A stretch of DNA of 7,942 nucleotides from Thermoplasmatota archaeon (GCA_022848835.1 JAJISG010000064.1:1-7942), one strand, 5' to 3'. Numbered from the stretch's first letter, positions 1-6,597 are shown. The notes: generated by a model not told the origin, from the letters alone. Made by a program: numbers and translations.

Positions 1-56
1 GAAAGTTGGCGGCTCAGATGCCTCTGCGCCGTCTCCCTCGCACTCCACAGTTGTGG

Positions 57-64
57 TTATATGC
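57..64 (+). promoter_or_regulatory. Candidate box A (TATA) promoter of the SRPBCC gene
   Basis: The sequence TTATATG (58-64) resembles the archaeal box A. With the usual distance of about 26 bp from its centre, transcription would start near 86-88, leaving a leader of under 10 nt before the ATG at 95. This favours the ATG at 95 over the in-frame GTG at 53, which would lie upstream of the start of transcription. No experimental support is available. Confidence 0.4.
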
Positions 65-94
65 GGATTTCTCTATGGCTTCTTGGTGCTCTGG

Positions 95-547
95 ATGGGC
101 AGAATCGAGATAGAAACGGAGATAGAGGCTCCTGTAGAGAAGGTCTTCGCCTTCTGGGCGGACCCGAGAAACGCGACAAAGATGATGCCGGAGGACGCCG
201 AGGTCAAGGTAGAGGTGCCCTCCGAGGGACCCATCGGGCTCGGCACGACCTGGCGCGTATCGGGCGTCATCGGTGGGCGGAAGCTGGACTTCGAGGAGGA
301 GTTGGTCGAGTTCGTGGAGAACCGCAGGATAACACACCGTCAGACCAAGGGCGACTTCAAGATAGAGGAGGGCACCCTGGTCTTCGAGACCACCGACAGG
401 GGCACGAAGCTGACCGAGACCTTCGAGTACGAGCTCCCCTACTCGGTGCTGGGCAAGATCCTGGACAAGCTGAAGGCCGGGAAGGACCTCGAACGCATCC
501 TCAAGACGAACCACGAGAGGGCCAAGGAGTTCCTGGAGAGAAAGTAG
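95..547 (+). CDS. SRPBCC / Bet v1-fold (START-like, polyketide cyclase/CoxG-type) protein
   Basis: A 150-residue protein of the SRPBCC superfamily, whose helix-grip fold encloses a hydrophobic ligand cavity. The N-terminal strand followed by the 'EAPVEKVFAFWADPRN' segment (about residues 9-24) is the family hallmark. The middle (GLGTTWRVSGVIGG and the FEEELVEFVENRRI strand pair) and the long C-terminal helix from about residue 120 fit the fold. The ligand and role are unknown, and members range from lipid binding to cyclases. I chose the ATG at 95 because it has GGTG 6 nt upstream, a box A at 58-64, and because the protein then begins directly at the first strand. The frame is open back to the window edge via a GTG at 53, but that extension looks non-domain. 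Codons are strongly biased to G/C third positions. Monocistronic as far as can be seen, pointing away from the minus-strand block. Confidence 0.85.
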   Translation: MGRIEIETEIEAPVEKVFAFWADPRNATKMMPEDAEVKVEVPSEGPIGLGTTWRVSGVIGGRKLDFEEELVEFVENRRITHRQTKGDFKIEEGTLVFETTDRGTKLTETFEYELPYSVLGKILDKLKAGKDLERILKTNHERAKEFLERK

Positions 548-885
548 CCTCCCTCTTTCCCTTCCTCTGGTGACTGTAGAACGGAAGACTCCGCTGTTAA
601 GTGCCCAGGTTGAGCGCGGCTTCGAAAATTCATGTGGGAAAGCTCAATCCTGAGATTGTAATATGGTGTACAAATCAAAGCTCACCCCAAGTTGACGTTT
701 ATCCAAGGACTCCGTTGATTCCTTAATGAATGGCCAATGGGACAGTGGGAGATTCACGCCTAGGACTCGCCTCATAAATCCTACCGCGTAAGTATCGTGT
801 CGCTAGTCCCCGCAGGCCCGTTTCGATCCAAAGGATCCATCCCGTTCTCCGCTTTCTCGCATCAGTGAAACTTAGATCCCGAAGA
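548..885. other. 338-bp intergenic stretch with no convincing gene
   Basis: This lies between the convergent SRPBCC (+) and radical SAM (-) genes. Just after the SRPBCC stop is a pyrimidine-rich run (549-570) that could aid termination. There are two small hairpins: GATCC-aaa-GGATC at 825-837, and GATC-ccgaa-GATC at about 875-887, the latter touching the radical SAM stop codon. Either might mark a 3' end, but neither has a clear oligo-T tract on the relevant strand. A minus-strand frame (723-968) is open here in a different frame from the radical SAM gene, but its translation resembles nothing I know. I see no tRNA or box C/D pattern. Confidence 0.5.
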
Positions 886-1788
886 TCATATGCGCGTAAC
901 TCTCTCACTGAATCCACTCCAGCTGGCCAATCCCGCCGTATTAGGCGTAGCTTCTGATTGAGATCCACTTACTCGTTTCTCCTGGCCCCTCCGAGGGAAT
1001 GCCTCTCTGTACACCAGACCAAGTTGATGACACCGGTCCCTCACTCTCTGCAATATCCTCTCGAAATAGAGGGAGTCCTCCCAGAGAGCCTTTCGGTGCA
1101 TGTATTCGAGGACAGGATGGTCGTTCATAGCTGCCCTCAGGTTGTCCCAGACCGCGGGCCGAGCCCTCAACTTGTCTGCAATCAGCAGTTTGGTCCCCGT
1201 TGCAGCGATCTTCCGTAGAAGCTCATCCATGTCGGCTTCAGAAACGCCTGGAATGATGGGTCCCAGAAAGGCCCACGTGTTTACACCGGAGGAGGTCACC
1301 CTCTCTAAGGCGAAAATCCTTGATTCTGTTGGGGGGGCCCTAGGCTCAAAAACCCTCCGAAGAGACTCGTTCAAGGTCGAGAAACTGAATCCTACATCCA
1401 ATTGGCTGAATTCTCGCACAATTTCCAGGTCCCTCAGGATGAGATGTGACTTTGTCTGAATGCTGACGGGAAAGTCGTATCTAAGCAGCTGTTCAAGACA
1501 GAATCTTGTCAGCTCATACTTCGCCTCCAAGGGCTGATAGGCATCCGTCACGGTGCCGATACCCACAATTCCCCGCGGGCAACTCCTCAGCTCCTTGGCC
1601 AGCACGTAAGGGATGTTTCTCCGGACATCCACGAATCCACCCCATGGCCTAGCCTCTCGGAGTACCGCGGGGCTATAGCAGTAGACATAACCGAAGGCGC
1701 ACCCCCTGTAGGGATTCAGAGCATAATCGAGAGCAGGTAATCTGGAGGGCACCAGAGCGCTCCGGCAGGTAACCTCACTAGTCCTCAT
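886..1788 (-). CDS. SPL-like radical SAM protein (COG1533 type) with an altered Fe-S motif
   Basis: A 300-residue protein of the spore photoproduct lyase-like radical SAM group. Recognisable blocks are NPYRGC...YCYSP (25-40), the GTVTDAYQPLEAKYELTR segment, SIQTKSHLILRDLEI, and the PIIPGVSE loop. Radical SAM enzymes bind a [4Fe-4S] cluster with CX3CX2C. Here the sequence reads C30-AFG-Y34-VY-C37, so the middle cysteine is tyrosine (codon TAT, 1687-1689). One base, TAT to TGT, would restore it. As written, cluster binding and SAM cleavage are doubtful, although the rest of the core looks intact. The last 35 or so residues after 'YREAFP' form a low-complexity tail I cannot match. The start is supported by GGAGG on the minus strand (1793-1797), 4 nt upstream of the ATG. 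The gene overlaps the preceding Nudix gene by 11 bp, so it is surely in that operon. The substrate is unknown; repair of DNA photoproducts is one possibility for this family, not a demonstrated role. Confidence 0.85.
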   Translation of the reverse strand: MRTSEVTCRSALVPSRLPALDYALNPYRGCAFGYVYCYSPAVLREARPWGGFVDVRRNIPYVLAKELRSCPRGIVGIGTVTDAYQPLEAKYELTRFCLEQLLRYDFPVSIQTKSHLILRDLEIVREFSQLDVGFSFSTLNESLRRVFEPRAPPTESRIFALERVTSSGVNTWAFLGPIIPGVSEADMDELLRKIAATGTKLLIADKLRARPAVWDNLRAAMNDHPVLEYMHRKALWEDSLYFERILQRVRDRCHQLGLVYREAFPRRGQEKRVSGSQSEATPNTAGLASWSGFSERVTRI

Positions 1789-2215
1789 CCAACCTCCTCA
1801 TACCTGCAGCCTTCATGACCGCGGATAGGGCAAGCGTCGTCATCTCGTAGTCACGCAGGTCGGCAAGGGAGATCCAATGAGCATCTTCCACATCTGATCC
1901 CGGTATCGAGTCGCCAGACACACACCGGCACAGGTAGTCGATTATGGTGTAGTCATACCGAACCCTTCCATTGGCTTCCAGAATGCTGTCGTAGATATTT
2001 ACGACCTCTAGTGGTACTATCTTCACCCCGGTCTCCTCCTCGACTTCTCTCTCTAGGGCGCCTTCTGCTGTTTCCCCGAGTTCGATGGCTCCGTCGGGGA
2101 TGCTCCAACGACCCTGATAAGGATCCGCCCCCCTCTTCACCAGCAGCACGCTGTCTCGACGAAAGATGATCCCACCTACGGCTGCGATAGGTCTATCTGG
2201 ATACAGACGATTCAT
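1778..2215 (-). CDS. Nudix (MutT-like) hydrolase
   Basis: A 145-residue Nudix hydrolase, a family that cleaves nucleoside diphosphates linked to another moiety, including oxidised dNTPs, ADP-ribose and NADH. The Nudix box matches GX5EX7REUXEEXGU exactly: G42, E48, R56-E57, E60-E61 and G63. The glutamates supply the divalent metal ligands. It is preceded by the usual strand (GGIIFRRDSVLLVKR) and by WSIPDG, where most relatives have WSIPGG. The substrate cannot be read from the sequence. I chose the ATG at 2213-2215 because it forms an ATGA overlap with the Nre stop codon and starts just before the first Nudix strand. An in-frame start at 2290 would add 25 residues lying wholly over Nre coding sequence. 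It is cotranscribed with Nre upstream and the radical SAM gene downstream, which makes nucleotide sanitation or repair plausible. Confidence 0.9.
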   Translation of the reverse strand: MNRLYPDRPIAAVGGIIFRRDSVLLVKRGADPYQGRWSIPDGAIELGETAEGALEREVEEETGVKIVPLEVVNIYDSILEANGRVRYDYTIIDYLCRCVSGDSIPGSDVEDAHWISLADLRDYEMTTLALSAVMKAAGMRRLDED

Positions 2216-3432
2216 CCTCCGACCCCCGGATAGTCTTCCAGAACTCTCTGAGTCTGGAGGTATCTGAGGAGCCGGCTCTTCCCCATCCACTGCTTAAGGC
2301 TGATCTCCAGCCGCTCGGCGATGTAGTGTAAGGCCCCAGACAGATCCGTGAACTCCCTGTAGGGCTCTCTCATAGCTCGCCTTACATTCTCCCTCACATT
2401 CCATACACCGACGGGAAGGATATATCCTGGGTGTGCCTCTCTGAGAACGAGGGCCCCTGCCTGTCTACCCTCCCCACACAGGGCTTCTGCAATGGCCAGA
2501 CGGGCGGCATAGTAGCAGCCACCTATTGCTGCATAAGTCGTACGTCCTCTGTAACCCTCCCAATCCGCGAACATCGCTATCCTCCTACCAGTGGGATTCC
2601 ACGTACTGCCTGGATACCAGGCTTCCACAAGTTCGTAGATCCAAGACCGGGGAACGAGTAATATCATGAAGCGGTTATCGAGCTTCCATGACTCGTACAC
2701 TCGGAACTCATTGATGAGAGGGAAGCCCTTCGCCTTCTGCACAAGGTGCTTTCCTATTGCATCGTCCACGGCCGTAATGCTCCATCTCGTAGGCACGAAC
2801 TTTCGCTTAGCCTGCAGGCCTAGAATTCCGGCGCTGAGAGCCCGCGATATTCTCGACACCTCCACCCCCTCCGTGTACAGCCATAGCAAGGCATCATGTG
2901 CCCTCAGGTCACCATCATACCAGACCCTCTCCAGGTCTCTATGAACGCTCAAGGTGCCTGCCTCCATCCGACGCAGTGGCGCGGAGGGACCATATGGCTG
3001 CACATTGTCCCTAAAGACGATGTTACCCCGCGGTCTCTTCATGAAATCCAACTCTACATCGGAGGGGGAAGCCGCAATTGCGAGCTCCTGAAGGCGGCCT
3101 ACAAGCTTGCCTCCATCTCTCGCTTCAGCCACATTCACGCGGTGCAGGCCCCGGACTAGCTGGGATCTGAAACCCACGATGTCGTCGATGGAGAAGTTGA
3201 GCCACTCCTCGGGATGATCCAGCAGCGCGGTGTTGCCGTAGAAGGGTGGCACTAGGGGGCCTATGTTCAGTTTGGGATAGCCAAAACGTCCGGCAAAGAA
3301 ACCAGGAGGGGAGGAGCCAGCCATGTGAAGGCTCACAAGGGAGACGGTCTTCAGGAGAGAGTGGTACCTTACGAGGAGTGGACAGCGCGGCTTACCACAC
3401 AACCTCTTGGACGCTTTACAGGCTACGCACAT
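2212..3432 (-). CDS. nreA: Nre-family archaeal DNA repair protein
   Basis: A 406-residue member of the archaeal Nre family, proteins linked to DNA damage repair and reported to bind PCNA. The N-terminus has a compact zinc-binding motif: C2, C5, C12 and C17 in CVACKASKRLCGKPRCP. It is followed by the family block AGRFGYPKLNIGPLVPP, the RSQLVRG segment, and the QPYGPSAPL block. Near the C-terminus, QRVLEDYP (about residues 395-402) resembles a degenerate PCNA-interacting box (QxxLxxaa) with only one aromatic residue. I chose the ATG at 3430-3432 because GGAGG (3437-3441) lies 4 nt upstream and the zinc motif follows at once. A GTG at 3489 in frame would add 19 unconvincing residues, but would suit a leaderless mRNA from the nearby box A. 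It is first in an operon with Nudix and radical SAM genes. Family assignment is firm. Whether this is the NreA or NreB type is less sure, so the symbol is tentative. Confidence 0.88.
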   Translation of the reverse strand: MCVACKASKRLCGKPRCPLLVRYHSLLKTVSLVSLHMAGSSPPGFFAGRFGYPKLNIGPLVPPFYGNTALLDHPEEWLNFSIDDIVGFRSQLVRGLHRVNVAEARDGGKLVGRLQELAIAASPSDVELDFMKRPRGNIVFRDNVQPYGPSAPLRRMEAGTLSVHRDLERVWYDGDLRAHDALLWLYTEGVEVSRISRALSAGILGLQAKRKFVPTRWSITAVDDAIGKHLVQKAKGFPLINEFRVYESWKLDNRFMILLVPRSWIYELVEAWYPGSTWNPTGRRIAMFADWEGYRGRTTYAAIGGCYYAARLAIAEALCGEGRQAGALVLREAHPGYILPVGVWNVRENVRRAMREPYREFTDLSGALHYIAERLEISLKQWMGKSRLLRYLQTQRVLEDYPGVGG

Positions 3433-3510
3433 CCCACCTCCCACTCCCCTGATGGACTCGTCATGCGGCGATATCCAGTTGAACACCACAAAACAGCCAG
3501 ATTCCGAGGG

Positions 3511-3518
3511 GTATTAAA
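3511..3518 (-). promoter_or_regulatory. Candidate box A promoter of the nre-Nudix-radical SAM operon
   Basis: On the minus strand the sequence is TTTAATAC, within a C-rich stretch. The predicted transcription start is near 3488, giving about 56 nt of leader to the ATG at 3432, or a leaderless start at the GTG at 3489. The 3490-3623 gap is the only space upstream of nre where a promoter could sit. A small inverted repeat, GGATG-cccaga-CATCC (3571-3586), lies between this element and the end of the DUF655 gene and could belong to the 3' end of that transcript. Confidence 0.4.
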
Positions 3519-3623
3519 GGGGAGGGGGGGATAAGTGAATGTGGCGTCTCACTGGCTATCGGTTCATCTTGGATGCCCAGACATCCTTTGAAGCAGCATC
3601 TACTCGAGTCTATCCAGACAAGA

Positions 3624-4187
3624 CTAGCGGGCCACGAAGATGTGATACTTCTGCGATGAATCAGATAACTCCAACACGATCCTATTGACGATCAGCTTCT
3701 CCGGGTGATGCAGCGTAGACACCCTATCTGCCAGGGGCTCAAAGCCCTCGAAAGGGCCTTTCTTCCTCTCCTCCAATATGGCCCACATTGTCTTTTTCCC
3801 CAGGCCTGGCAGTAACTCGAGCATGTGGAATCGAGTGGTGATGGCTTGAGCCTCGTTGTAAAAGCGAACGAACCGCTCTTCGTTCTCCTGTACGATCTCC
3901 TGAACGATGAAGGGGAGTTCCGCCTGAGCCGCCGCTGTGAGCTCCTCAGATCCTATCCGTCTCTTCACGTGCTGAATTTTGTCTCTCGCCTCAAGGTCCT
4001 TGCCTATGTAGACCCGCTCTCCTATGCCCAAGGGCGCATCCGGTTTGGGAATCAGCTCGAAGAGCTTGAACTCGTCCTCTCCGAGACCGAAAGCGATGGG
4101 CTCCCTACGATGTCGGGGTCTCTCGGGATGTCCCTGGGGTAGATAGTCGATGATACGGGCATAATCCTCCACGGAAATCCCCCTCAC
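3624..4187 (-). CDS. DUF655 family helix-hairpin-helix nucleic-acid-binding protein
   Basis: A 187-residue archaeal DUF655 protein. The N-terminal half holds the family blocks 'ARIIDYLPQGHP' (10-21), the acidic 'GEDEFKLFELIPK' strand region, and 'ERVYIGKD...RDKIQHVKRRI' (57-78), which resembles an OB/S1-like RNA-binding segment. The C-terminal half has a helix-hairpin-helix: LELLPGLGKKTMWAILEERKKGPF, with the PGLG turn at 127-130. The precise role is not known. Its conserved place beside L21e and Rpo4 suggests work in translation or RNA handling. The GTG start at 4185-4187 gives a GTGA overlap with the rpoF stop. A second in-frame GTG five codons later follows a purine-rich AGGGGGA and is a fair alternative. 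In many euryarchaea I would expect ksgA next in this cluster. Here the transcript apparently ends, followed by the unrelated nre operon. Confidence 0.9.
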   Translation of the reverse strand: MRGISVEDYARIIDYLPQGHPERPRHRREPIAFGLGEDEFKLFELIPKPDAPLGIGERVYIGKDLEARDKIQHVKRRIGSEELTAAAQAELPFIVQEIVQENEERFVRFYNEAQAITTRFHMLELLPGLGKKTMWAILEERKKGPFEGFEPLADRVSTLHHPEKLIVNRIVLELSDSSQKYHIFVAR

Positions 4188-4501
4188 AAATACTTGGCGA
4201 TGGTGGTCAGAATGCGCTCGATATCCTCCTTGCTCAGGGTGAACCGTTCCTTGGCAAAGACCGAGCGCACCTCTTCTGGATGAGTGGGAAGGAGATCGCC
4301 TAGTTTGACGGCATTCTGGGGGGATATGAACTCCATCTCGAGAAGACTCTTCACAAGCTTCTGGGTCTTCTTGGGCGTAAGTCGGGCGAAGGCCTCCGAG
4401 TGCTGAAGGGCGTACCCCTGTTCGGGCGAGAGATCCCCTCTCTCCTCCTTCTCCTTCTGCAGTAGCTCCCTCACTTCCGAAAGGCTCAAGAAATCTACCA
4501 T
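4184..4501 (-). CDS. rpoF: DNA-directed RNA polymerase subunit Rpo4 (subunit F, Rpb4/RPC9-like)
   Basis: A 105-residue homologue of eukaryotic Rpb4. It pairs with Rpo7 (subunit E) to form the RNA polymerase stalk, which helps open-complex formation and binds emerging RNA. The whole protein is the expected all-helical fold. It opens with FLSLSEVRELLQKE, continues through EQGYALQHSEAFARL (tether-like region), and ends in the HRDC-like helical bundle 'LPTHPEEVRSVFAKERFTLSKEDIERILTTIAKYL'. Length is normal. The ATG lies 8 bp after the L21e stop, with GGAG about 11 nt upstream. The gene overlaps DUF655 by 3 bp at its 3' end. The L21e-rpoF-DUF655 order is a conserved archaeal arrangement, linking transcription and translation components in one transcript. 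Confidence 0.93.
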   Translation of the reverse strand: MVDFLSLSEVRELLQKEKEERGDLSPEQGYALQHSEAFARLTPKKTQKLVKSLLEMEFISPQNAVKLGDLLPTHPEEVRSVFAKERFTLSKEDIERILTTIAKYL

Positions 4502-4509
4502 ATGAACGC

Positions 4510-4803
4510 CTACTCCAGCTTCTTCAGGTGTACAGGTGCAGCTATGATCTTCTTCGTGAGGCCTCCCCGCTTGATGGCCAAAACATAGGCCCTGCCCCTC
4601 TTTTCGACAACGGTACCCGTGAGCCCGTGATATCTCTTGTTGGGCTGTCCCTTGTGGACGCTGGGATTGATCACGATGGCCGCCTTCTCCCCAGCCTCGA
4701 AGACTCTAAGGAAGTGAGTAACGGGAGGGAGTCCCCTGTCCCTGGGTCTCTTTCGGAACTTTTGCCTAGTCCTCTGTCGCGTGCCCTTGGAGGCTTTAAC
4801 CAT
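4510..4803 (-). CDS. rpl21e: 50S ribosomal protein L21e
   Basis: A 97-residue archaeal/eukaryal large-subunit protein (eL21) with no bacterial counterpart. The very basic N-terminus (KASKGTRQRTRQKFRKRPRDRG) binds rRNA. The SH3-like barrel follows, with the family blocks 'INPSVHKGQPNKRYHGLTGTVV' and 'GRAYVLAI..GGLTKKI'. Length and ends match the family. The ATG at 4801-4803 overlaps the 3' end of pus10 by 8 bp, so translation is probably coupled. The gene sits between the tRNA-modifying Pus10 and the polymerase stalk subunit. I see nothing abnormal in it. Confidence 0.96.
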   Translation of the reverse strand: MVKASKGTRQRTRQKFRKRPRDRGLPPVTHFLRVFEAGEKAAIVINPSVHKGQPNKRYHGLTGTVVEKRGRAYVLAIKRGGLTKKIIAAPVHLKKLE

Positions 4804-6037
4804 CTCTATCCCCGTCGTGGATTTCCAGGACGTCCAATTCTACTACTTCCACCTGGGTGTCCAACAGTCTCGCAAGGTTTGGCCTGGTCCGACCCTCGTC
4901 ACCGTGAATCAGCTCCTTTACGTAGGTCCCGGCCTCGGTTCGAAGGCGGATCTGGAGGGTCGCGCCCTGAATGGATTCAACCTCTGCCTTAAGTACCCTC
5001 CTGATGCGCTTCCTGTCAGCTCGCCTATGGACCACCCTGATCGGAGTCCTCTGGACGATTTCGCTCTCGATTAATGCCTTCACTGCCTCATTAATCTTTT
5101 GCAGCGATCTCTCCTCACCCAGGCACACTGTAATCCTGTAGGTCTTGTCACACCTCCTTCCCTTCAAGGAGATAACCTCCAACTTGTTCGAGGGGCGAAG
5201 CTCAATCACGTCTACCTTCCCACCACGATTGATTCGCCTTGAGATGGAGACGAGGTCGAGGTTCCTATGCCTAGGTCTCTGGACTTCGAAGACAAAAGGG
5301 CGGCCCTTGCCGAGCATGCGGGCATCGATGTCCTCCCGACCCATGCCATGGAAGGAATGCTCCTGCCCCTCCGCATCCACCATCACCTGCTCTGCAATGA
5401 TCTCCTCCACGCTATCCTCGTACATCTTCCCCTTGAAATCGCAATTCTCACAACCTCTGCCCCTACACCACCGACAAGGCCATCGAGTCTGGGGAATGCC
5501 GCGGACTAGCTTCCTGTAGCGACCATAGATGTATATTGGGGCAACCTGGACCTCCACATGGTCAAGCATGGTGTCGATAACGGCAGTCACATCTGGCCGA
5601 TTGAAATCCGCGCTTTTGCCAAGCCTGGCCTCCACAACCTTGCCCACTTCTCGGTTGATCTCAGCCTTAATTGGCTCATAGGTACGAAGAGCAAGCTCTG
5701 CCCACAGCACCTCTTCCCTATCCAGGAGATCGGGATCCAGCTTGCACCCCACTAGAAAAGTCTCTAGATCCCACTTGGACAGCTCATCGATGACAAGCCC
5801 CGCGAACTTGTGTATTTCATCAACCAGGCCTCTGCATAACCAGCAGTCATTGGTCTGTTTCATTCGGAGTTTGGAGAGGGCTCTTTCGCCCCTCTCACGA
5901 TTGGAGAGTCCCCTACCGACCCTCGCGAAGAGCCGTCCGACACAGGTCACACATAGTGGCCTAGCCCCAAAAGCGGCCCTCAACCCGTCCTCATGACCGC
6001 GTTCCCAAAGCTGGGGCTCCACCGGATTGTCTACCAT
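4796..6037 (-). CDS. pus10: tRNA pseudouridine synthase Pus10
   Basis: A 413-residue archaeal Pus10. The family makes pseudouridine at tRNA positions 54 and 55 in the T-loop, replacing bacterial TruB for tRNA. The N-terminal zinc-binding module uses C29/C32 (LCVTCVGRLF) and C65/C68 (CWLC), followed by the THUMP-containing accessory region. A second cysteine cluster, C188/C191/C196/C199 (CRWCRGRGCENC), precedes KMYEDSVEEII. The catalytic motif is GMGREDIDARMLGKGRPF, with D236 the likely nucleophile by alignment to the family GRED motif. The C-terminal block GTYVKELIHGDEGRTRPNLARLL is the usual end. No strong ribosome-binding site precedes the ATG; a weak box A-like TTTACT on the minus strand (centre about 6067) would give a near-leaderless mRNA. 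Otherwise it is read through from alba, 59 bp upstream. Its presumed substrates include the tRNA-Ser encoded nearby, whose T-loop carries an intron. Confidence 0.95.
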   Translation of the reverse strand: MVDNPVEPQLWERGHEDGLRAAFGARPLCVTCVGRLFARVGRGLSNRERGERALSKLRMKQTNDCWLCRGLVDEIHKFAGLVIDELSKWDLETFLVGCKLDPDLLDREEVLWAELALRTYEPIKAEINREVGKVVEARLGKSADFNRPDVTAVIDTMLDHVEVQVAPIYIYGRYRKLVRGIPQTRWPCRWCRGRGCENCDFKGKMYEDSVEEIIAEQVMVDAEGQEHSFHGMGREDIDARMLGKGRPFVFEVQRPRHRNLDLVSISRRINRGGKVDVIELRPSNKLEVISLKGRRCDKTYRITVCLGEERSLQKINEAVKALIESEIVQRTPIRVVHRRADRKRIRRVLKAEVESIQGATLQIRLRTEAGTYVKELIHGDEGRTRPNLARLLDTQVEVVELDVLEIHDGDRDG

Positions 6038-6096
6038 AAGGTAACCGATAAAGTTTGTGGCAGAGTAAACACCTGCGATCCAGAAGCGGGAAAACC

Positions 6097-6369
6097 TCAG
6101 CGTGTCAAGAAGATCTCGATGCTCGATACATTGGCAGTGTGACCGTCCTCACTGGTAAGCTGCTCTGTGGAAATCTGGATATCCTTGACCTTCGCATCGG
6201 GTATGAAGCGGTGCCTGGTTATCTCTGCCACGTCTACTGCCCTTCCGATTGTCTTTCCTCTCGCCTTGATGATGACTTCATCGGATCCGCTATTGAACTG
6301 GGTGACAACAGCAAGAACGTAGTTCATGATTGGTTTCTTGCCTATGAATACTGTGTTCTCCTCTGCCAT
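6097..6369 (-). CDS. alba: DNA/RNA-binding chromatin protein Alba
   Basis: A 90-residue Alba (Sac10b family), an abundant dimeric nucleic-acid-binding protein of archaeal chromatin that also binds RNA. Family blocks are [22 protein letters not shown] (5-26), with the FIGKKP lysine pair that is acetylated or methylated in some relatives, then [19 protein letters not shown], and the final NVSSIEIFL strand. I chose the ATG at 6367-6369 because GGGAGGAT (minus strand, 6374-6381) sits 4 nt upstream and the protein then has the standard N-terminus. A longer frame from 6414 would begin right at the TATA box. A good box A lies at 6412-6419. It is probably the first gene of the Alba-Pus10-L21e-Rpo4-DUF655 transcript, though TTTT just after its stop and a 59-bp gap leave room for partial termination. 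Confidence 0.95.
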   Translation of the reverse strand: MAEENTVFIGKKPIMNYVLAVVTQFNSGSDEVIIKARGKTIGRAVDVAEITRHRFIPDAKVKDIQISTEQLTSEDGHTANVSSIEIFLTR

Positions 6370-6373
6370 AGAG

Positions 6374-6381
6374 ATCCTCCC
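6374..6381 (-). promoter_or_regulatory. Ribosome-binding site deciding the alba start
   Basis: The minus strand reads GGGAGGAT, 4 nt before the ATG at 6369. It matches the anti-Shine-Dalgarno 3' end of archaeal 16S rRNA and rules in the shorter Alba over the extended frame. Confidence 0.75.
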
Positions 6382-6411
6382 ACTGGCTAAGCAGTCGGAA
6401 TTGAGTTTCAG

Positions 6412-6419
6412 CATATAAA
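6412..6419 (-). promoter_or_regulatory. Box A (TATA) promoter of alba
   Basis: The minus-strand sequence TTTATATG is close to an ideal archaeal box A. Its centre is about 26 bp from a predicted start near 6389, which leaves a leader of some 20 nt holding the GGGAGGAT site. This is the best-looking promoter in the window, as suits an abundant chromatin protein heading a conserved cluster. Confidence 0.7.
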
Positions 6420-6565
6420 TAGCTTCTCACATATAATTCGGTCGCCTTCTTCGAAGGAGTGGCTCTTGCAGGGGATCACGTGTATTTGCAAAAATCCTGG
6501 GTAGAGACCGGTTTCCAATCATGAGAAGATAGTGGATTTCAGCTTCCATCACCCTTCGACGATGG

Positions 6566-6573
6566 TTTAATTA
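6566..6573 (+). promoter_or_regulatory. Box A promoter of the Sec61-beta gene, probably leaderless
   Basis: The sequence TTTAATTA has its centre 28-29 bp upstream of the ATG at 6598, so transcription should begin about 2-4 nt before the start codon. An AGGAGG at 6577-6582 looks like a ribosome-binding site, but it is 15 nt from the ATG and would lie upstream of the predicted transcript start, so it is probably not used. Confidence 0.5.
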
Positions 6574-6597
6574 GTCAGGAGGACCATTCTTGTCTGG

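Noticed and set aside
825..837. GATCC-aaa-GGATC hairpin as a terminator
   Set aside because: The stem is short, there is no T-run, and it is some 50 bp beyond the radical SAM stop; mentioned only in the intergenic entry.
723..968. An 81-codon minus-strand frame overlapping the radical SAM 3' end
   Set aside because: No recognisable motif and no ribosome-binding site. It overlaps the radical SAM tail in another frame; a frameshifted continuation was considered, but its translation does not resemble the family.
5145..5996. Several plus-strand open frames opposite pus10
   Set aside because: They are antisense shadows of a gene with clear Pus10 motifs.
6445..6457. Hairpin CCTTC-ttc-GAAGG between alba and Sec61-beta, with an AT-rich element at 6430-6437
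   Set aside because: Considered as a small RNA. I could find no box C/D pair, H/ACA shape or tRNA fold in 6440-6560, and a 5-bp stem is expected by chance.
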